A DNA stretch of 64,000 nucleotides from Nocardia aurea (GTDB lineage Bacteria; Actinomycetota; Actinomycetes; Mycobacteriales; Mycobacteriaceae), in contig NZ_QCYJ01000127.1 in the NCBI RefSeq assembly GCF_003123685.1, positions 558,001 to 622,000 of the forward strand, in the 5' to 3' direction. Both the position numbers and the translations under genes were made by a program. Below the pieces are notes generated by a model. The model saw nothing but the letters and a program-made list of their open reading frames with translations, was not told where the DNA came from and did no database searches. This document shows, piece by piece, positions 60,399 to 64,000 of this stretch (position 1 is its first letter; each line of letters opens with the position of its first letter).

Positions 60399-60985
60399 CG
60401 GTCCTGATGCTCCTCAGCGTTCACTGTGGCGTCGGCGAAACCGCGCAGCGCGGCGAAGGCCGAGGCCGGATCGGTCACGACGGTGATCCGCTCCATGGCG
60501 TACCTGGTCACGAACCCCCGCTCGTACAGTTCGTCGAGCCAGCGCAGCAGTCCCGCGTAGAAACCGTCCGCGTCGAGCAGGACCACCGGTTTGTCGTGCT
60601 GGCCGAGGTAGCCGCCGGTCCACGCCTCGAAGAATTCCTCCAGCGTGCCGATGCCGCCGGGCAGGGTGAGGAAGGCGTCGGCGCGATCCTCCATGACCTG
60701 TTTGCGCTGGCGCATGGTGTCGGTGACGATGAGTTCGTCCGCGCCCACATCGGCAACCTCTTGGTGCACAAGGTGTTTCGGGATCACCCCGACGGTGTGC
60801 GCACCACCGGCGCGGGCGGCCGTCGCGACCGCGCCCATCATCGAGACGTGACCGCCCCCTGACACCAATCGCCAACCGTTCCTGGCGATTTCGGTACCGA
60901 CCCGGGCCGCGAGGGACAGGTGCGCGGGATCGGCGGTGCTGGCCGAGCAGTACACGCACACGGAGTACCCGGCAGCGGTCACCAC
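60395..60985 (-). CDS. LOG-family protein (cytokinin riboside 5'-monophosphate phosphoribohydrolase type)
   Basis: A 196-residue Rossmann-fold protein matching Rv1205. The family motifs are SGGGHVSMMG (42-51) and PGGIGTLEE (109-117). In M. tuberculosis the homolog releases cytokinin bases and was identified as a proteasome substrate. Its start overlaps the end of the second LOG gene by 7 nt, and its stop overlaps fadD6, making a tightly packed three-gene operon. Confidence 0.9.
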   Translation of the reverse strand: MVTAAGYSVCVYCSASTADPAHLSLAARVGTEIARNGWRLVSGGGHVSMMGAVATAARAGGAHTVGVIPKHLVHQEVADVGADELIVTDTMRQRKQVMEDRADAFLTLPGGIGTLEEFFEAWTGGYLGQHDKPVVLLDADGFYAGLLRWLDELYERGFVTRYAMERITVVTDPASAFAALRGFADATVNAEEHQDR

Positions 60986-61788
60986 TGGTCCTCCGTGCCG
61001 AGCGCGTCGACATTCCCGCCCGTCGCCGCGGTGTCGACGATGATGGACACGACTTCCTCGACGCTGTCGGTCAGATGCAGCAGATCGAGATCTCCCGGCG
61101 AGATCTTGCCCGAACCGCCGAGCGAATCCCGCAGCCAGTCAACCAGTCCCGACCAGTACGCGGTGCCGAACAGGATGATCGGGAACCGGGTGATCTTGCG
61201 GGTCTGCACCAGGGTGAGCGCCTCGAACAATTCGTCGAGGGTGCCGAATCCGCCCGGCAGGCAGACGAAGGCCTGCGAATACTTCACGAACATGGTCTTG
61301 CGCGCGAAGAAGTACCGGAAATTGATCCCGAGGTCGACCCATTCGTTGAGGCTCTGCTCGAACGGCAGCTCGATGCCGAGCCCGATCGAATAGCCGCCCA
61401 CCTCGGAGGCGCCGCGATTGACCGCCTCCATCGCCCCGGGACCGCCGCCGGTGATGACCGCGAATCCGGCCCTGGCCAGCGCGGCGCCGATGGCGCGGCC
61501 CGCCTCGTACTCCGGGTGTTCGACCGGGGTGCGCGCCGAGCCGAAGACCGCGACCGCGCGCGGTACCTCGGCCAGCGCGCCGAAACCCTCGACGAATTCG
61601 GCCTGGATACGCAGTACCCGCCACGGATCGGTGTGCACCCAATCGGTCGGCTCGTGCCGATCGAGCAGATTCTGATCCGCGGTGCCGAGACCGTCCTTGC
61701 GGTCGCGACGGAACATGATCGGCCCCCGATACTTGGGGGTCGACTTCCGTGAGCTGGCAACCTCGGGTTCGACGGCGTCGGTAGACAT
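60979..61788 (-). CDS. Second LOG-family Rossmann protein (TIGR00730 type)
   Basis: A 269-residue LOG paralog with TGGGPGAME (113-121) and PGGFGTLDE (178-186), and an N-terminal extension of about 75 residues containing GPIMFRRDRKDG. It belongs to the larger LOG branch, whose substrate is less certain than that of the short form. ATG 61788 is chosen because TAGCGT stands 7 nt upstream on the minus strand (61796-61801). It begins the operon LOG-LOG-fadD6 and follows dapE by 88 nt. Confidence 0.88.
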   Translation of the reverse strand: MSTDAVEPEVASSRKSTPKYRGPIMFRRDRKDGLGTADQNLLDRHEPTDWVHTDPWRVLRIQAEFVEGFGALAEVPRAVAVFGSARTPVEHPEYEAGRAIGAALARAGFAVITGGGPGAMEAVNRGASEVGGYSIGLGIELPFEQSLNEWVDLGINFRYFFARKTMFVKYSQAFVCLPGGFGTLDELFEALTLVQTRKITRFPIILFGTAYWSGLVDWLRDSLGGSGKISPGDLDLLHLTDSVEEVVSIIVDTAATGGNVDALGTEDQW

Positions 61789-61876
61789 GACGTCCACGCT
61801 ACCGGGATCGGCGTTTCGAGCGCCGAACCACCGGGACAACACCGCGCGTATTCACGGCAACACGGTGTCGCCGGAT

Positions 61877-62977
61877 TCAGGCCCCGCCGACGAGGTAATT
61901 CCGGAGAATCGCGGCGACGGCGGTGATCTGCGCGGTCGGCACGTGTTCGTCGCGTTTGTGGGCCAGATTGGGATCGCCGGGACCGAAGTTGACGGCGGGA
62001 ATGCCGCGCGCCGCGAAACGGGAGACATCGGTCCAGCCGTATTTCGCGCGCACCCCGCCACCGCCGTGGGACTCGACCGAGGCGATGAGATCGGCAGCGG
62101 CGGGCGCGGTCAGGCCGGGCAGCGCGCCCGGCGCGGAATCGGTGACTTCGAAGCGCAGATCCAGTCCCGCGAAGACCTCACGGACGTGGGCGATAGCCTC
62201 GTCCACCGAACGATCCGGCGCGAAGCGGAAATTCACGTCGAGTTCGGCGACATCGGGCACCACATTGCCCGCGACTCCACCCTGGACCCGCACCGCCGAC
62301 AACCCCTCGCGATAGACGCATCCGTCGATGTCGACCTGCCTGGCCTGATATTCCGACAGCCGCTGTAGAACCGGAGCCAGACGGTGAACGGCGTTGTCGC
62401 CCAACCAGGATCGCGCCGAATGCGCGCGGGTGCCCTCGGTGGTGAGCCGCGCCCGCAGGGTGCCCTGGCAACCGGCCTCGACCCAGCCGCCGGACGGTTC
62501 GCCGAGGATCGCGAGATCGCCGTCGAGCCACTGCGGCAGATCGCGCTCGATATGGCCGAGCCCGTTGTGTTCGGCGGCGATCTCCTCGCCGTCGTAGAAG
62601 ATCAGCGTCAGGTCGCAGACCGGATCGGTGACGGTCGCCGCCAGATGCAGGAAGACCGCGTCGCCGGATTTCATATCGACGGTGCCACAGCCGAACATCA
62701 CCGCCGCGCCCTCGGCGTCGGTGTCGAATCTGCTCGGCACATTGTCGGCGATCGGCACGGTGTCCAGGTGCCCCGCCAGGATCACCCGTGTCGGCTTGCC
62801 GTGATTCGTCCGGGCCAGCACGACGTTGCCGTGCCTGAGCACCTCGAACCCGGTGGTCTGCTCGCGCAGCGCGCGCTCGACGATGTCGGCGATCACGGCC
62901 TCGTCGAGCGAGACGCTGGGAATGTCCACCAGAGCGGCGGTCAGTGCGATGGGATCCTCGCGCAGGTCGATGGTCAC
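61877..62977 (-). CDS. dapE: Succinyl-diaminopimelate desuccinylase
   Basis: A 366-residue M20 metallopeptidase that removes succinate from N-succinyl-LL-diaminopimelate in lysine and cell-wall synthesis. Metal ligands are visible as His70 and Asp72 (GHLDTVP), Asp101 (GTVDMKSGDA), and Glu131/Glu132 (YDGEEI). The C-terminal HKRDEHV is also present. GTG 62977 is 6 nt from a minus-strand TACGCT (62984-62989) and has no ribosome site. It is divergent from dapD, its pathway partner. Confidence 0.94.
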   Translation of the reverse strand: MTIDLREDPIALTAALVDIPSVSLDEAVIADIVERALREQTTGFEVLRHGNVVLARTNHGKPTRVILAGHLDTVPIADNVPSRFDTDAEGAAVMFGCGTVDMKSGDAVFLHLAATVTDPVCDLTLIFYDGEEIAAEHNGLGHIERDLPQWLDGDLAILGEPSGGWVEAGCQGTLRARLTTEGTRAHSARSWLGDNAVHRLAPVLQRLSEYQARQVDIDGCVYREGLSAVRVQGGVAGNVVPDVAELDVNFRFAPDRSVDEAIAHVREVFAGLDLRFEVTDSAPGALPGLTAPAAADLIASVESHGGGGVRAKYGWTDVSRFAARGIPAVNFGPGDPNLAHKRDEHVPTAQITAVAAILRNYLVGGA

Positions 62978-62983
62978 GCACTC

Positions 62984-63086
62984 AGCGTACGGAGACGGAC
63001 TGCGCCTTTCCCCGGTGACCCGCGACCGGGTTGTGACGAACAAGCCGCAGGTAGGTTCACCACGGCTCGCCTCGGGTCGGTAACCT
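62984..63086. promoter_or_regulatory. Divergent leaderless promoters of dapE and dapD
   Basis: The minus-strand TACGCT (62984-62989) is 6 nt before dapE GTG 62977. The plus-strand TAACCT (63081-63086) is 8 nt before dapD GTG 63095. Neither start has a ribosome site. About 90 nt lie between the boxes. Confidence 0.5.
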
Positions 63087-63094
63087 CTGTCGAC

Positions 63095-64000
63095 GTGAGC
63101 ATCAAGGGAGCAGCAGCAGTCGGTATCGCCAATGTGACCGCGGACGGAACCGTCCTCGACACCTGGTACCCGAGCCCGGAGCTGGGCGAATTCGGCGAGA
63201 CGGGCACCAAACGCCTCGACGACGCATCCCCGGAATACGCTGCGTACGCCGCGCTGCTCGGCGTCGACGACGCGCGCGGCGTCGATGTGATCGCGGTGCG
63301 CACCGTGATCGCCGACCTGTCCGCCCCTCCGGTCGACGCGCACGACGTCTACCTGCGCCTGCACCTGCTCTCCCACCGGCTGGTCACCCCGCACACGATC
63401 AGCCTGGACGGCCAGTTCGGCCTGCTGAGCAATGTGGTCTGGACCAACCACGGCCCGGCCGCGGTGGAGGGTTTCGAGGCCACCCGCGCCAAACTGCGCG
63501 CCCGCGGTCCGGTGACCGTCTACAGCGTCGACAAATTCCCGCGCATGGTCGATTACGTGATCCCGACCGGTGTGCGCATCGGCGACGCCGACCGGGTCCG
63601 GCTCGGCGCGCATCTCGCTTCCGGCACCACCGTCATGCACGAGGGCTTCGTCAACTTCAACGCGGGCACCCTCGGCAATTCGATGATCGAGGGTCGTATC
63701 TCGGCGGGCGTGCTGGTCGGCGACGGCTCCGATATCGGCGGTGGCGCGTCGACCATGGGCACGCTGTCCGGTGGCGGCACCCAGATCATCTCGATCGGCG
63801 AACGTTCGCTGGTCGGCGCGAACGCCGGCGTCGGCATCCCGCTCGGCGACGACTGCGTGGTCGAGGCCGGGCTCTACGTCACCGCGGGCACCAAGGTCGT
63901 CACGCCCGACGGCACCGTGGTCAAGGCCGCCGAACTCGCCGGGCAGAACAATCTGCTGTTCCGTCGCAATTCCCAGAGCGGAGCGGTGGAAGTGGTGTCC
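63095..64000 (+). CDS. dapD: Tetrahydrodipicolinate N-succinyltransferase, 3' end outside window
   Basis: 302 codons are open to the window edge; mycobacterial DapD has about 317, so only the last residues are missing. The N-terminal domain (ANVTADGTVLDTWYPSPELG) is followed by the left-handed beta-helix of hexapeptide repeats, with GTTVMHEGFVNFNAGTLGNS and GDGSDIGGGASTMGTLSGGG. The C-terminal AGQNNLLFRRNS is present. The enzyme succinylates tetrahydrodipicolinate, and DapE later removes the succinate. The GTG is the expected start and follows a -10 box by 8 nt. Confidence 0.95.
   Translation, partial: MSIKGAAAVGIANVTADGTVLDTWYPSPELGEFGETGTKRLDDASPEYAAYAALLGVDDARGVDVIAVRTVIADLSAPPVDAHDVYLRLHLLSHRLVTPHTISLDGQFGLLSNVVWTNHGPAAVEGFEATRAKLRARGPVTVYSVDKFPRMVDYVIPTGVRIGDADRVRLGAHLASGTTVMHEGFVNFNAGTLGNSMIEGRISAGVLVGDGSDIGGGASTMGTLSGGGTQIISIGERSLVGANAGVGIPLGDDCVVEAGLYVTAGTKVVTPDGTVVKAAELAGQNNLLFRRNSQSGAVEVVS

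Overview
The window is high-GC actinobacterial DNA and almost certainly comes from the mycolic-acid-bearing order Mycobacteriales. A Nocardia-like member of the Nocardiaceae fits best. The main reason is gene order. From memory, much of the window matches the M. tuberculosis segment Rv1201c-Rv1248c in inverted order: kgd at 6 kb, an LpqZ-like lipoprotein at 25 kb, corA at 34.5 kb, the Rv1234-, Rv1232c-, Rv1231c- and Rv1230c-like genes and mrp at 36-42 kb, the DivIVA-like gene, tag, a DUF3117 gene and an rlmA-type gene at 42-45 kb, glgM and glgC at 45-47.5 kb, an O-methyltransferase with sigE-rseA-htrA-tatB at 49-53.6 kb, and folP2, gpgS, fadD6, two LOG genes, dapE and dapD at 56.6-64 kb. Many genes have a TANNNT -10 box 6-8 nt before the start codon and no Shine-Dalgarno sequence. 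That points to leaderless transcripts, as is common in this order.

Layout. 0-6 kb: an ABC-2 type ATPase/permease pair, then a single-chain double ABC exporter whose first nucleotide-binding domain is degenerate. 6-10 kb: kgd, closed by a perfect hairpin. 10-14.6 kb: an accessory patch with vapBC, two small orphan genes, the relic of a radical-SAM cysteine motif, a TerD-like gene, a sugar-nucleotide epimerase, a carrier-protein fold lacking the phosphopantetheine serine, and a Uma2-family protein. 14.6-20.6 kb: a divergent TetR gene and a Baeyer-Villiger monooxygenase/SDR/esterase operon resembling part of the mymA operon, then a FadD15-like acyl-CoA ligase with its own operator. 20.7-25 kb: a membrane-anchored sulfite-oxidase-fold molybdoenzyme, a DHA2 drug exporter and its PadR regulator. 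25-29.7 kb: an osmoprotectant ABC transporter (OpuA type) plus a second, divergent binding lipoprotein. 29.7-34.5 kb: malic enzyme, an FAD dehydrogenase, a small membrane protein and a PHP phosphatase.

34.5-45 kb: metal homeostasis and envelope genes (CorA, an MgtE-N/CBS protein without membrane domain, a DUF1003 protein), two tandem lytic transglycosylases, the Mrp ATPase, and DNA- and rRNA-modifying enzymes. 45-50 kb: GlgM and GlgC, which would supply maltose-1-phosphate and ADP-glucose, then two paralogous tiny membrane proteins with a shared CEPFC tail around a GC-rich tandem repeat, a DUF6545 membrane protein and an O-methyltransferase. 50-54.6 kb: the SigE envelope-stress module (sigma factor, zinc anti-sigma factor, membrane HtrA protease, TatB) and an unusual HTH protein under a palindrome. 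55-64 kb: an XdhC-family protein, a dihydropteroate-synthase-like paralog, glucosyl-3-phosphoglycerate synthase, FadD6, two LOG proteins, and the divergent dapE/dapD pair of the lysine/diaminopimelate pathway. dapD runs off the end.

I saw no rRNA, tRNA, CRISPR array, insertion sequence or prophage. The strongest leads for something undescribed are the CEPFC membrane-peptide pair, the serine-less carrier protein beside the epimerase, the dual-operator TetR switch, the fadD6 3'-end repeat that copies its own stop codon, and the radical-SAM relic in the accessory patch. I ran no database search. Family calls rest on motifs and on remembered homologs.
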